Source: Alloprevotella sp. (lineage in GTDB: Bacteria > Bacteroidota > Bacteroidia > Bacteroidales > Bacteroidaceae). Taken from it: a stretch of 64,000 bases of DNA. The stretch spans positions 186,001-250,000 of the forward strand of contig JAFVDF010000009.1 in assembly GCA_017478625.1 (NCBI GenBank). The letters are read 5' to 3'. How positions within the stretch are numbered: position 1 is the stretch's first letter; each line of letters starts with the position of its first letter. Below, piece by piece: positions 1 to 8,036 of this stretch. The position numbers were made by a program, and so were the translations under genes. The notes below the pieces were generated by a model. It was not told the DNA's origin, searched no databases, and saw only the letters and a list, made by a program, of their open reading frames with translations.

Positions 1-643
1 CCGGTAGCAGTACGTAGTGTTCCCCGTCTGTAAGTACAAAGACGGAACACTCTATCCCCTGCAAGAATTCTTCTATAACCACCTTGCTGCTGGCCACTCC
101 GAATTCGCCGTCTAACATTACCTTCAGTTCGGCACAGGCTTCCTCAAACGTAGGCAATATTACTACGCCTTTACCTGCCGCCAGTCCGTCGGCTTTCAAT
201 ACGAATGGTGGCTTCAACGAGCGGAGAAATTCAATACCTTCCTCAAGCGTTTCGGCAGTAAAGGTACTGTAGCGGGCCGTCGGAATATGATGGCGGGTCA
301 TAAAAGCCTTGGCAAAATCTTTGGAACCCTCCAATTGTGCCCCAGCCTTAGACGGACCGATGACGCAAACGTCCTGCAAGAGTGAATGATGCGCAAAATA
401 GTCGGCAATTCCCTCTACAAGCGGAACTTCAGGTCCCACTACGAGCGTATCTACTTCGTAGTCGATGACAAAAGCCGCCACTTCGTCAAAATCACGGATG
501 TCTAACGCAACATTCTCGCCCAACGACGCCGTTCCCGGGTTGCCTGGCGCAATGTAAAGTTTCTCTACTTGCGGACTCTGTGCTATTTTCCATGCCAGAG
601 CGTGCTCTCGTCCGCCACTTCCCAATAATAAAATCTTTTTCAT
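1..643 (-). CDS. purD: Phosphoribosylamine-glycine ligase, N-terminal part
   Basis: ATP-grasp enzyme that joins phosphoribosylamine and glycine to give GAR, the second step of purine synthesis. The gene reads leftward and runs off the left edge, so only the first 214 residues are visible. The N-terminal GSGGREHA motif (residues 9-16) and the ATP-grasp stretch LKADGLAAGKGV (149-160) are diagnostic. The ATG at 641-643 fits the family start. A promoter -7 box (TATTTTTG on the minus strand, 665-672) lies just upstream without a clear -33 partner. The reading frame is open throughout the visible part. Confidence 0.95.
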   Translation of the reverse strand, partial: MKKILLLGSGGREHALAWKIAQSPQVEKLYIAPGNPGTASLGENVALDIRDFDEVAAFVIDYEVDTLVVGPEVPLVEGIADYFAHHSLLQDVCVIGPSKAGAQLEGSKDFAKAFMTRHHIPTARYSTFTAETLEEGIEFLRSLKPPFVLKADGLAAGKGVVILPTFEEACAELKVMLDGEFGVASSKVVIEEFLQGIECSVFVLTDGEHYVLLP

Positions 644-732
644 ACCGACTACTTTTCCAAGTCGCAAAAATACTCCAAAAGCCCGAATTTTCAGGCCTGT
701 GGGCCCCATTCTTTCACAAATCCAATAAAAAA

Positions 733-765
733 TTTGGCATATTAGATTATTTCACTGTATTTTTG
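733..765 (+). promoter_or_regulatory. Bacteroidetes-type promoter of tRNA-Leu
   Basis: TTTG at 733-736 and TATTTTTG at 758-765 are separated by 21 bases, matching the -33/-7 consensus of the Bacteroidetes primary sigma factor. The tRNA begins 12 bases after the -7 box. Confidence 0.75.
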
Positions 766-777
766 CACCCAGTTTTT

Positions 778-859
778 GCCCAGATGGCGGAATCGGTAGA
801 CGCGCTGGTCTCAAACACCAGTGGGGCAACCCGTGCCGGTTCGACCCCGGCTCTGGGTA
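778..859 (+). tRNA. tRNA-Leu (anticodon CAA)
   Basis: The sequence folds as a class II tRNA. The acceptor stem GCCCAGA pairs with TCTGGGT (first pair G-T). The anticodon stem CTGGT/ACCAG holds the loop CTCAAAC with anticodon CAA, which reads UUG. A long variable arm follows, and the T arm is GCCGG-TTCGACC-CCGGC. The discriminator base is A859. CCA is not encoded, as is often the case in this phylum. It is a single tRNA with its own promoter and terminator. Confidence 0.95.
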
Positions 860-873
860 CAGACGCAAAAACC

Positions 874-907
874 AAATCCTCTGTAGAATTTCTGCAGAGG
901 ATTTTTT
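874..907 (+). terminator. Rho-independent terminator of tRNA-Leu
   Basis: The stem AAATCCTCTG (874-883) pairs with CAGAGGATTT (895-904), and the T run continues to 907. It lies 15 bases after the tRNA. Confidence 0.85.
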
Positions 908-1414
908 GATGGGATAAAGGAATGGGACGACAGCGCCGAGAGACGAACTCGACCTACTATGTCACATTGCGCTTCGACCGGTGCAAAAGTTGAAAGGCCT
1001 AGCCAACGAATTCGTTAGACGCACTTCTTTCACAGATAGAGTAGAATAGAGTCATACAGGCATATTGCATCCAGGGAACCGAGGTTGAGTCCGGTTCCCT
1101 AGATTATTGAATTTTTCCGCTTCTTTGCCTACGCAACGGCAAACTGTATGGGAGGATTTGATCCGCTTCTCAAACAGCGCAAGAAGCGGTTATCACGCGC
1201 TGACTTCTCCAGCGTTCAGACCTAAACGACTATCCGGCAGAGTTTCACTCTTAGGTAGTGCGTTCGTCACAACATACACTGGAATCTCCGGCAGATGCAA
1301 TCGCAGGATTTCCTCATTCTCCCACGGGTTGTCATAGCCGGTATTTTTTTGTAGTTTGGTCGGGTTTATTCTGCCCTCGGACCTTCCAGTTTGTCTGCGC
1401 CTCAAAGAGCCTAT
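908..1414. other. Intergenic stretch without a supported gene
   Basis: About 500 bases between the tRNA terminator and the zinc-ribbon gene. The only clear structure is a perfect 9-base inverted repeat, AGGGAACCG (1073-1081) with CGGTTCCCT (1092-1100), which has no T run directly after it on either strand. Short overlapping reading frames on both strands (1107-1337 plus, 1193-1405 minus) have no recognisable domain and are not called. Confidence 0.6.
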
Positions 1415-2041
1415 TTACTCGATGAAACCGTCCTTTTTTCTTATGTTGAGGTCAAACGTCTGGGCGGGCTTGAGACACCAGTTAAGGAACTTGCGTAACG
1501 GCAACAAGAGAAGTTGGAACAAGTCTCTGCAGATGGCAAACAATACAGGTAGGAGGTATATAACCAATAGGACCGCCAGAAAACCTTCGGCTGCATATTG
1601 GAATGCCCCCTCGTAATCGCCCCACCTAGACAGGTAGGAGAAGAATCTCCAAATGGCAAGTAGCGGGCCAAGAATATAAGCCAGAAACGTGGCCATATCA
1701 AACAGGAACTCCAGAAGCAGTCGTTTCAAAAAGGAAAGGAAGGGCCACGGAGTATCTATATGAGCCAGACTGAGCGAACGGTTGTTACACGATAAAGCCA
1801 GACGCTCCACGGCTTTTACCCAAAGATTGTAGGGAATCAGCAGAATCTGCAAAATTCCCGTAAGCACTTGCGTGAAGGCGGGTTGTAGGTTTTGGGACAA
1901 TCCTTTAGTACCTGCCACGGTTTCGGATACGCCTTTTAAGGAAGATTCAGATGTTTTCGATGTGGGAAACCCACAATTCGGACAACTGGCCAGTTCGTTG
2001 TTGTATGGCTGACCACATTCTTGACATTTAATTTGTGCCAT
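1415..2041 (-). CDS. Zinc-ribbon membrane protein
   Basis: 208 residues, function unknown. The N-terminus is a zinc ribbon with two CxxC pairs (CQECG at about 6-10 and CPNCG at about 20-24). A Ser/Thr-rich linker follows, then several hydrophobic stretches (about 60-75, 110-135 and 155-180) that look like membrane segments. Such proteins often place a cytoplasmic zinc ribbon on a small membrane domain. It lies 136 bases downstream of the Ser/Thr kinase on the same strand, so it may belong to the same signalling unit and could be a kinase target; that link is inferred from position only. Confidence 0.7.
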   Translation of the reverse strand: MAQIKCQECGQPYNNELASCPNCGFPTSKTSESSLKGVSETVAGTKGLSQNLQPAFTQVLTGILQILLIPYNLWVKAVERLALSCNNRSLSLAHIDTPWPFLSFLKRLLLEFLFDMATFLAYILGPLLAIWRFFSYLSRWGDYEGAFQYAAEGFLAVLLVIYLLPVLFAICRDLFQLLLLPLRKFLNWCLKPAQTFDLNIRKKDGFIE

Positions 2042-2177
2042 AATCGGATATTTTGGTTTTAGAAGTGAATACTATCATTCCGTCCAGGTATAGCATAAGC
2101 AAAACTATTCATTTCAGGCTTCCACAGGCACACGGGGCCGGCATATTCTTCCACAGCCACGGACTCCCAGCCTGTGG

Positions 2178-3368
2178 CTATGGCCTATCTTTCTCTTGAT
2201 TACGCAACATTTGACGCACCAAATCGGCTTCGAGTTCTTCCAATACGTTGTGCCACGCCACGTCTATCGCAGAAGCCGGGAAGTGGCCCGCGTAATGGCG
2301 TTCAAAGTCGGTTCGCATCGATTCCATCTGCTCTTCGAACGCTATACGCCGGCGGGCAAGTTGTTGCTGGTCTATTTCTTCGTAGAGCGAGTCCGCATAG
2401 AGAGAAAAGGCCGTCTGAAACTGCGGGGTTATAGTGCGCCGTATAGCCTCCTGCAGATTAGCAACATTGTCGGACGGCTGCTCCGCTTCGTGAGGAGGAG
2501 CGGATATGGTTTTTTCAGGCTCCGATACGGAGATACTGTCTGTTGCCACGGCTGGCACCACGGTATCTGCGGTAAATACATTCCGTCCAATTAAGAATCC
2601 GCCCAATAGGACCACCGCCAGGCTGGCTGTCAGCAACAGAATCCTACCTCCCCACGACTTCCTTCCTATTTGCGCCAGCAGTTCGGAAGCACTTCCATAG
2701 CGGTCCTCCCTGTCGGGCTGGGTGCAACGACGTATCTGATGGCGGTAGCGCTTACTTACTTCCGGCAACGAGGCCATAATCTTACCCAGCGCATAGATGT
2801 CGGCGCGCACGTCTAAAGGTTGCGTGCCTGACAGTTGCTCGGGCGCACAGAAATGACGTGTCAGACCTGTCGTTTCAGGGTAGGAATCGGTATAGCAGAA
2901 CCCAAAATCCACCAGTCGCACCTCGCCACTGATGCGCGCCACAAGAATATTGTCGGGCTTGAGGTCCAGATGGAGCACTCCGTGGCTGTGGAGATATTGT
3001 ACCACGCCCACGAGTTGGCGCAAGAGGCTGTCGCTCTTGTGGCGGTCGCAGAAATATTCGGGGTGGAGCGTGGCAAATTCTGACAGCGCGATGCCATCGA
3101 CATATTCCATAAGGATATAATCCTCTCCGCGCGAGATGTAGCGCACAAGATTCGGGTGGTCCAGCGCATAGCCCGTGTCAAATTCTTTTTGCAAGGCCGC
3201 ACGATAGCGCGGATCGGTGGCATAGGCCGGCTTGAGCCTTTTGAGAAAATGCCACTTCCCATAAATCCGTACGCGGTACGTATCGCACGTAGCCCCTTCT
3301 ACGGCCAGTCGCTCCGCACCTTCTGCCAAAAGGTCGGCTACATACTTGTCAAACTCAGAAGTCACCAT
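2178..3368 (-). CDS. Membrane-anchored Ser/Thr protein kinase
   Basis: 396-residue Hanks-type kinase. Visible motifs are the ATP-binding lysine in FLKRLK (about 43), the catalytic loop HLDLKPDN (133-140, Leu in place of the usual Arg before Asp), DFG (154-156) and APE (175-177). One transmembrane helix (about 241-261) separates the cytoplasmic kinase from a roughly 135-residue, Glu/Gln/Arg-rich C-terminal region outside the membrane that has no recognised sensor domain. The HLD variant means it lacks the RD arginine, which often goes with regulation independent of activation-loop phosphorylation. Its ATG lies inside the end of the upstream HTH-like gene (14-base overlap), so the two are probably co-translated. 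Confidence 0.9.
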   Translation of the reverse strand: MVTSEFDKYVADLLAEGAERLAVEGATCDTYRVRIYGKWHFLKRLKPAYATDPRYRAALQKEFDTGYALDHPNLVRYISRGEDYILMEYVDGIALSEFATLHPEYFCDRHKSDSLLRQLVGVVQYLHSHGVLHLDLKPDNILVARISGEVRLVDFGFCYTDSYPETTGLTRHFCAPEQLSGTQPLDVRADIYALGKIMASLPEVSKRYRHQIRRCTQPDREDRYGSASELLAQIGRKSWGGRILLLTASLAVVLLGGFLIGRNVFTADTVVPAVATDSISVSEPEKTISAPPHEAEQPSDNVANLQEAIRRTITPQFQTAFSLYADSLYEEIDQQQLARRRIAFEEQMESMRTDFERHYAGHFPASAIDVAWHNVLEELEADLVRQMLRNQEKDRP

Positions 3369-3921
3369 CCTCCGCCAGCATAAGTTCGGTCAATCCCGAG
3401 GTTCTACCTGCCGTAAATGAGCCCAAGTCTGCCCCGTCGCGCCACACATGGCTCACGATGAGCGGATACCCCTTTACGAAATGCGCCACCTCTATTTCGT
3501 CATGCTCTTTGAGTTTGCCGTTTTCGCTCTTCACTACGCAAAATCGTCCTTTCCCCATGTGCTGCAACAGCAGGTGGCGGTCCGGCAGATAGCCCAGCCT
3601 TATCTCCGCACCCACACTAAGCCCGTCGGAGCGTATCTCGTCTGCACGACGCGAAAAGTCGCTGTTGCTGTTTCGTTCCAGCGCGTAGAGCGTCGGCCAG
3701 TCGGGGTAGTCGAGATAGCGGGCCAGGATGTCGAGAGTAGTAAGGCGCGGCTCACGCTCGTCGCTAATGAAACCGAGCAATCGCTTAAGCGTATTGGTGC
3801 CTATATGCTCGCCCGTGACCGATTCAATATCCAAGGCCAAGCGTTCCGCGTCAGAAGGAAGCCGCAAGTCTAAGCCAGACTTCTGACGCAATAGGTTCTT
3901 GAGGTAGAGAGAAAGTAGCAT
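3355..3921 (-). CDS. HTH-like regulator paired with the kinase
   Basis: 188 residues from the ATG at 3919-3921. An upstream in-frame extension is possible but has no good start and would add a non-matching hydrophobic stretch. The N-terminal 75 residues (motif NTLKRLLGF, then LTTLDILARYLDYPDW) resemble the DNA-binding part of Bacteroidetes regulators. The C-terminal half looks like a small beta-rich domain and is unrecognised. It overlaps the kinase gene by 14 bases, suggesting a functional pair: a DNA-binding or scaffold protein and its kinase. The function is inferred; only the fold-like motif and the pairing are seen. Confidence 0.7.
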   Translation of the reverse strand: MLLSLYLKNLLRQKSGLDLRLPSDAERLALDIESVTGEHIGTNTLKRLLGFISDEREPRLTTLDILARYLDYPDWPTLYALERNSNSDFSRRADEIRSDGLSVGAEIRLGYLPDRHLLLQHMGKGRFCVVKSENGKLKEHDEIEVAHFVKGYPLIVSHVWRDGADLGSFTAGRTSGLTELMLAEDGDF

Positions 3922-4468
3922 GTTCGTGTACAATAATGGTACGATGGCACAAAAATACACCACAATCGCGCAATCTTATCCATCCATTCCATCCACTTAC
4001 ATTTCAGACTGACAACTTCTACAAATTTACAGCCTTTTCCCACCTTTTTCAACGTCTTTCGCTGAAAATTTACGGCAAGATATTGGGACGCACTCACCCT
4101 AAGCAGAAACGGAAGCATAGCCCGTCCGAGACCTCTTGCAGACATAGCAGCACGAAAAGACAGATAGAGCCCAAACGGTTTCTCATACGGAAACGCCACG
4201 CACTTATCCGTCGCGCGACCAATCTATTGCCTCCTCAATGTAGATGTGGATGGCCACACCGATTCCATTGATATTCGCGACAAGGCTCTTGATACCATGA
4301 TGGATGAAGTTGCCAGTTTCAAGGTTAATGACGAAACGGCCGACCACATTATCAATGTTGCTCTTTTGCTCTTCGCCATTCGATGACACACTAACAATGA
4401 AAGCCCAACTGACCAAGTAAATCCGTTGGGCCCTTTATAATTTTGCTTGAACACCAAGGCTTAAACTA
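3922..4468. other. Intergenic stretch holding a gene remnant
   Basis: About 550 bases between the HTH-like gene and the AlbA_2 gene. The left part (3922-4167) shows no supported gene. The right part holds the plus-strand remnant listed separately (4168-4386). This is the left border of the AT-richer island. Confidence 0.5.
4168..4386 (+). pseudogene. Remnant of an unidentified gene, C-terminal end
   Basis: An open frame without any ATG before its last third ends at TGA 4384-4386. The last 48 codons read like real protein (for example DVDGHTDSIDIRDKALDTM, then ASFKVNDETADHIINVALLL), while the upstream codons do not. I do not recognise the family. It is probably the tail of a truncated gene left by a rearrangement at the island border. 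It could still be a chance open frame. Confidence 0.35.
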
Positions 4469-5908
4469 TTACTTCCCAGAAGCCATTACTTCCCAGAAGC
4501 CACCTTTGTCTGGGCCTACTCGACGAACGATACCTTGCTCTTGTAGTTTCTTGATGTTCCTTGCAATATTTCTCCTGTCGACACCTATTATTTCAGCCAT
4601 TTTAGAGGTTGAAATATATGGATCCTCCTTTATCAAGTCGATAATTTTCTGTGACGTTTTCTGTGACGTATCTGTGACGTTTTCTGTGACGTTTTCTGTG
4701 ACGTTTATATTCACCTTTTCATCATTTACATTCATCTTTTCAATCACCTTTGGTACTGTAATCTTCAGGATGAACTCGTCAGTTCTGAAAGATGGAACAT
4801 TGGCACCATTAGCCTCCTGTTCACGACAGATACGATCAAAGCCCTCACCGAACTCCTTCACAAAGTGATATGCTTTAAGAAATGCTGCTATCTTGGGATT
4901 ACGAGAAAAGTGAGTATGCCGAATATTGTTAGGCTTCACTTGTCCAGGGAGTTTGCCCGGAGATTCGAACACCAAGCGGTCATCAAACATCTTGATTTGT
5001 ATCTCAGTGCCCTTGATGTTATAGGCCCGATGGCAGCAGGCATTGACTGTCATCTCTTGAATGACAAACTCAGGGTAGTCGCGTTTTGTTACGAACTGGG
5101 CATGTTGCCCCAGGAACGTATGCTCTCTAACCTGAGTCTCGATAAACTCTATCGTCTTCTTGACCTGATTCAGGATAGTTCCCTCAAAGGTCACATCCTT
5201 GATGACATTCATCTCGGCACCCACCTTCTCATCAATACCTTCATATCTGATGAAGCGAGTACGAGCCCGAGGGAAGAACTTCTGGGGATACTTGCCAAAG
5301 AGAAGAATGCAAGCGGTGCTCACATCCTCTTCACCTTTTTTGTTGGTCTTCACAAAACCATAGTTCTCTCGCAAGTATTGTATGGGGCTTTTCCCATAAC
5401 CAACCAACTTTGCATAGTCAGCAACGGCATCCATGTCAATGTCTTCAATGGTAGCATCGTACACTGCCGTATCTTCGTAATAGCGTTCACCTTTGTCGTA
5501 CATCAGTTGCACTCGCTCATCAAAGGTCAGTTTCCGGCTCTTATCGCCCACACGCATAAAAGCTTCATCAGCCTGGTTGGTATGAAGACTAGGACTGGCA
5601 GGAATTTCCATCAGCAAGATACGGTTCTCATTCCCATCCTTATCCGTACAAGGGAGATACGAGCATGTGACCGGTACTGACGGATCGCAGAAATCAAACG
5701 GCACACGCATCAGTTCGTTCAACTTCTCCGTATACTGGTCAATCCCTTCAATCTTCCGAGTCTTATCCGAGACCCCAATGGCAATTACGCCGCCATCTGA
5801 ATTGGCAAATGCCACGATGGGCACAGCCAAAGCCTTTGGATCTATTTGAATGCTTTTGCAGTCAAATGTTTGGTCTTCCTTACGAGTTATTATTTCTTGT
5901 ACGGTCAT
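4469..5908 (-). CDS. AlbA_2 (Schlafen-type) ATP-binding regulator
   Basis: 479 residues, intact. The N-terminal AlbA_2/divergent AAA-4 domain (about 1-130) begins with EDQTFDCKSIQIDPKALA and includes the FANSDGGVIAIGV motif. A RecG-like HATPase_c_4 region follows (about 290-390, EMTVNACCHRAYNIKGTEI and EFGEGFDRI). A repeat-coded linker and a winged helix (about 430-475, TSKMAEIIGVDRRNIARNI) complete it. The family is usually annotated as a transcriptional regulator or ATP-dependent helicase-like protein; the biochemical role is unknown. It is the only undamaged gene of the island, and members are common in mobile and defence regions. Confidence 0.85.
   Translation of the reverse strand: MTVQEIITRKEDQTFDCKSIQIDPKALAVPIVAFANSDGGVIAIGVSDKTRKIEGIDQYTEKLNELMRVPFDFCDPSVPVTCSYLPCTDKDGNENRILLMEIPASPSLHTNQADEAFMRVGDKSRKLTFDERVQLMYDKGERYYEDTAVYDATIEDIDMDAVADYAKLVGYGKSPIQYLRENYGFVKTNKKGEEDVSTACILLFGKYPQKFFPRARTRFIRYEGIDEKVGAEMNVIKDVTFEGTILNQVKKTIEFIETQVREHTFLGQHAQFVTKRDYPEFVIQEMTVNACCHRAYNIKGTEIQIKMFDDRLVFESPGKLPGQVKPNNIRHTHFSRNPKIAAFLKAYHFVKEFGEGFDRICREQEANGANVPSFRTDEFILKITVPKVIEKMNVNDEKVNINVTENVTENVTDTSQKTSQKIIDLIKEDPYISTSKMAEIIGVDRRNIARNIKKLQEQGIVRRVGPDKGGFWEVMASGK
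4645..4703. repeat. Five 11-12-base tandem repeats inside the AlbA_2 gene
   Basis: The unit TTTTCTGTGACG occurs at 4645, 4657, 4680 and 4692, with a shorter 11-base variant, TATCTGTGACG, at 4669. Read on the coding strand the units encode NVTE, NVTE, NVTD, then TSQK, TSQK, because the 11-base unit changes which frame of the repeat is read. Confidence 0.9.
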
Positions 5909-6082
5909 ATATTTTCTAGATTATAATTATAAAATTGTCGAATTAGATGCTTTTTATACTCTATCGTACTCGACTCCACCACTTTGCCATGCAAAGAACT
6001 CTATCACATCATCTTCGATTTAATACCCCAGATTGATGAATGTTTTACATATATTTGTTTGCAAAAATACAACATAATTAGT

Positions 6083-6963
6083 TTAATTGGCTTCTTTCTC
6101 AAAACCAGCTTGTGTATTGTCATTGCGGATATCACTATACTCTTGTAATTGCTTCATTATATCTTCATACTGTTTCACTCGTTCTTCTAGAAAAGCATAG
6201 TATTGATCGTATAACTTCCTTAGATTATAGTGGATTATATCCAGACATATTTGAATTTCATCGATAACCATGGATAATACAGATAAGTTCAAAACGCCTT
6301 GTGCCCAATCACATTTTTTATACAATGCGACCTGAGTAGAAAATGATTTATTTTTATGAGCATCAAGATTATTTCTGAATTCCTCAGCTTCTTTTATATC
6401 TATTGTTTTTTTATAACAGATTTTATTTCTCGCCAAAAAGAATGGAGTTCTTCTTTATCCACTAAACTTTCCGGGTACTTTTGCATTTCTGCGGATACCT
6501 TTTTGAATAAATCATTTTGTTTGGCCTCGTATATTATCGTATAAGCATGTTTACTAAGCATAATTCGTTCAGTATCATTGTTCGCTTGAAATAAACATAT
6601 TGTAGTTGTTAAAGCGTCCATTTGAAGTAGTGTTAAAAATCCCATAGTTTCATAAACATTTCTATGTGTCTGTAATACATTTAGCCTTTTTTCGTCCACA
6701 TACGTATTACCAATATTCAATTTGATATCATACTTAACCTTGTTAATACCATCCTCCAAAATATTCATCAGCCCGACATATAGAGAACATTTTTTTCCTG
6801 CAAGTTTAAGATTCTCGCGTATTTTGTCAACTTTCGTACAGATTCCTATTTTTGATAGTTTATCAATAACATCTTGGTTAGAATAGCACATTTCAAATAT
6901 CTCGCTAAATTTATAATTAGCAAGACCTAAATCTTTTGCTATTTCATTTATGGATTTGCTCAT
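6083..6963 (-). pseudogene. HEPN-like protein gene split by a frameshift at an A7 run
   Basis: Two overlapping frames form one protein. Frame 1 (6963 to 6400) gives 187 residues ending VIKKQ-stop. Frame 2 (to 6083) has no ATG near its start, only a TTG at 6436. The coding strand reads ATA AAA AAA CAA TAG (T run 6406-6412 on the plus strand); a -1 slip there fuses the frames to about 293 residues continuing TIDIKEAEEF. Just after the join is RNNLDAH (about 197-203), matching the RX4-6H motif of HEPN ribonucleases, such as AbiU2-like proteins. The protein is Lys/Ile-rich and AT-rich like the rest of the island. It may be a decayed gene, a recoded gene or an indel error. The HEPN assignment rests on this motif and helical character. 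Confidence 0.5.
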
Positions 6964-7058
6964 ATCTTATATCTTTAGCTTACTAATGCGTATTTAATGG
7001 AGGAATCCGATCAACTAATTATTAAACGTGAAACTCTAAATATATCTCTGTATTATTC

Positions 7059-7839
7059 CTATTGCTTCCTGTACACAGAATCCAATGTTTGCCCACCTTT
7101 GTCTTTCCAAACGAGCCATCCGTTATTACTACTGACAACACAGAAGTCCGCGACAGTACTTGGACTGGAAAATGTCTTGTCAGACTCTAACTTTTCACCA
7201 TTGGCAATAGTATATTCTTTCAGCAGTTTTTCACAATTTTCTTTCCAAGTCTCCTCTTCTTGTTGTATTATATCATTTAGTTTCTTTTTCTTCTCAGCAT
7301 CCAATATAAATGTGTTTACTTTATAAATATCAGAAATCCTTAAAGATTTTGCTTTCCTTAGCACAGTCTCAGATACAATAGAGTTTTCCCCATATAAAAG
7401 TAAACTTTCGAATTGGGATACTTATGTTTCCATAGTTTTACAATATCATTTGAACGATGAGAGCATCAGCAATAAGATTTCCTTTTATCTTGATAATACT
7501 ATTTGCTGGTATTTTCAGAATGAAACACTTTTTTTTTGGGGGGGGGTAGATATATGTCAAAAAAAACCATCCTATTTTCAATAGAATCTTTATAGGACAG
7601 GATTATAGATTCACCCTTACCATTATCTTTTCTTATTTTCTTAGCCCAAAGGCAAAGTACACCATAGCGAGTAGCAACCGTTCTCTTACTGCGGTGTAGC
7701 CACCTTGTTCATCCATCAGTTGCTTGCGTTTCTCTAATACATTATCTATATCCATAATTGTATCTTTATCAACAAAACTATTATTTCTATGTAATTCTCC
7801 TGTAAGTTTAATACATCTCTTTGCTATATATATGTGCAA
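7059..7839 (-). pseudogene. Multiply frameshifted gene ending in a DUF4357 domain
   Basis: The C-terminal 45 residues (from about 7190 to 7059; KTFSSPSTVADF, NNGWLVWKDKGGQTLDSVY) are a clear DUF4357 domain, found at the end of GIY-YIG-type and other nuclease-linked proteins. Upstream, protein-like stretches continue but in different frames: SKVYFYMG joins ENSIVSETVLRKA near 7400, a shift lies near 7460, another at the C9/A9 tract (7529-7546), and one near 7690 joining WAKKIRKDNGKGESIIL to an upstream frame with LMDEQGG. The part beyond 7640 is less certain. At least three frameshifts and no intact start mean it is not expressed as one protein in this form. Confidence 0.6.
7529..7546. repeat. 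Homopolymer tract T9G9
   Basis: Nine T (7529-7537) are followed directly by nine G (7538-7546). On the coding (minus) strand it is C9A9 inside the DUF4357 pseudogene, coding Pro-Pro-Pro-Lys-Lys-Lys. Removing one base joins the upstream frame (FFDIYLPPP) to the downstream frame (CFILKIPANSIIKIKGN). Confidence 0.85.
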
Positions 7840-7880
7840 CTTGGACTAAACTTATTCTTTCGCCAGTAAATGAATCTATG

Positions 7881-8036
7881 CTATAGGTTGAGTGCTGGCA
7901 GGCTGTTGATGGCATCCTCTTTAAACTTGCCAACAGCCCTGGTGTATTTCTCGGTGTGCTTCAAACCGCTATAGCCGAGTAAGCTGGCAACGGTCTTGAT
8001 ATTGGCACCGTTGTTGAATATCAAAAGAATTCTGTG
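7881..8036 (-). pseudogene. C-terminal stub of a tyrosine recombinase (integrase)
   Basis: The minus strand from about 8036 to the TAG at 7881-7883 encodes FNNGANIKTVASLLGYSGLK and then HTEKYTRAV, ending AINSLPALNL. This is the end of the catalytic domain of Bacteroides-type phage/transposon integrases, with the tyrosine in EKYTRAV. The preceding part (the HxxR region) is destroyed: the upstream frame has several stops and only faint similarity. The stub shows that the island once carried an integration gene. Confidence 0.75.

Noticed and set aside
580..909. 109-codon frame across the purD promoter and the tRNA
   Set aside because: It runs through a well-formed tRNA gene and its terminator and cannot be a protein gene.
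1193..1405. 70-codon minus-strand frame next to the zinc-ribbon gene
   Set aside because: It has some protein-like stretches (HLPEIPVYVVTNALP) but no recognisable family and overlaps another frame; support is too weak for a gene call.
3870..4199. 109-codon minus-strand frame upstream of the HTH-like gene
   Set aside because: It overlaps the supported start of the HTH-like gene in another frame, is rich in basic residues without a domain and has no promoter.
4865..5680. 271-codon open frame on the plus strand opposite the AlbA_2 gene
   Set aside because: It lies entirely antisense to an intact gene with recognised domains and has no protein-like motifs of its own.
6083..6436. Independent 117-codon gene downstream of the HEPN-like frame
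   Set aside because: Its only start would be a TTG inside the preceding gene, and its sequence continues the preceding protein; treated as one gene with a frameshift.
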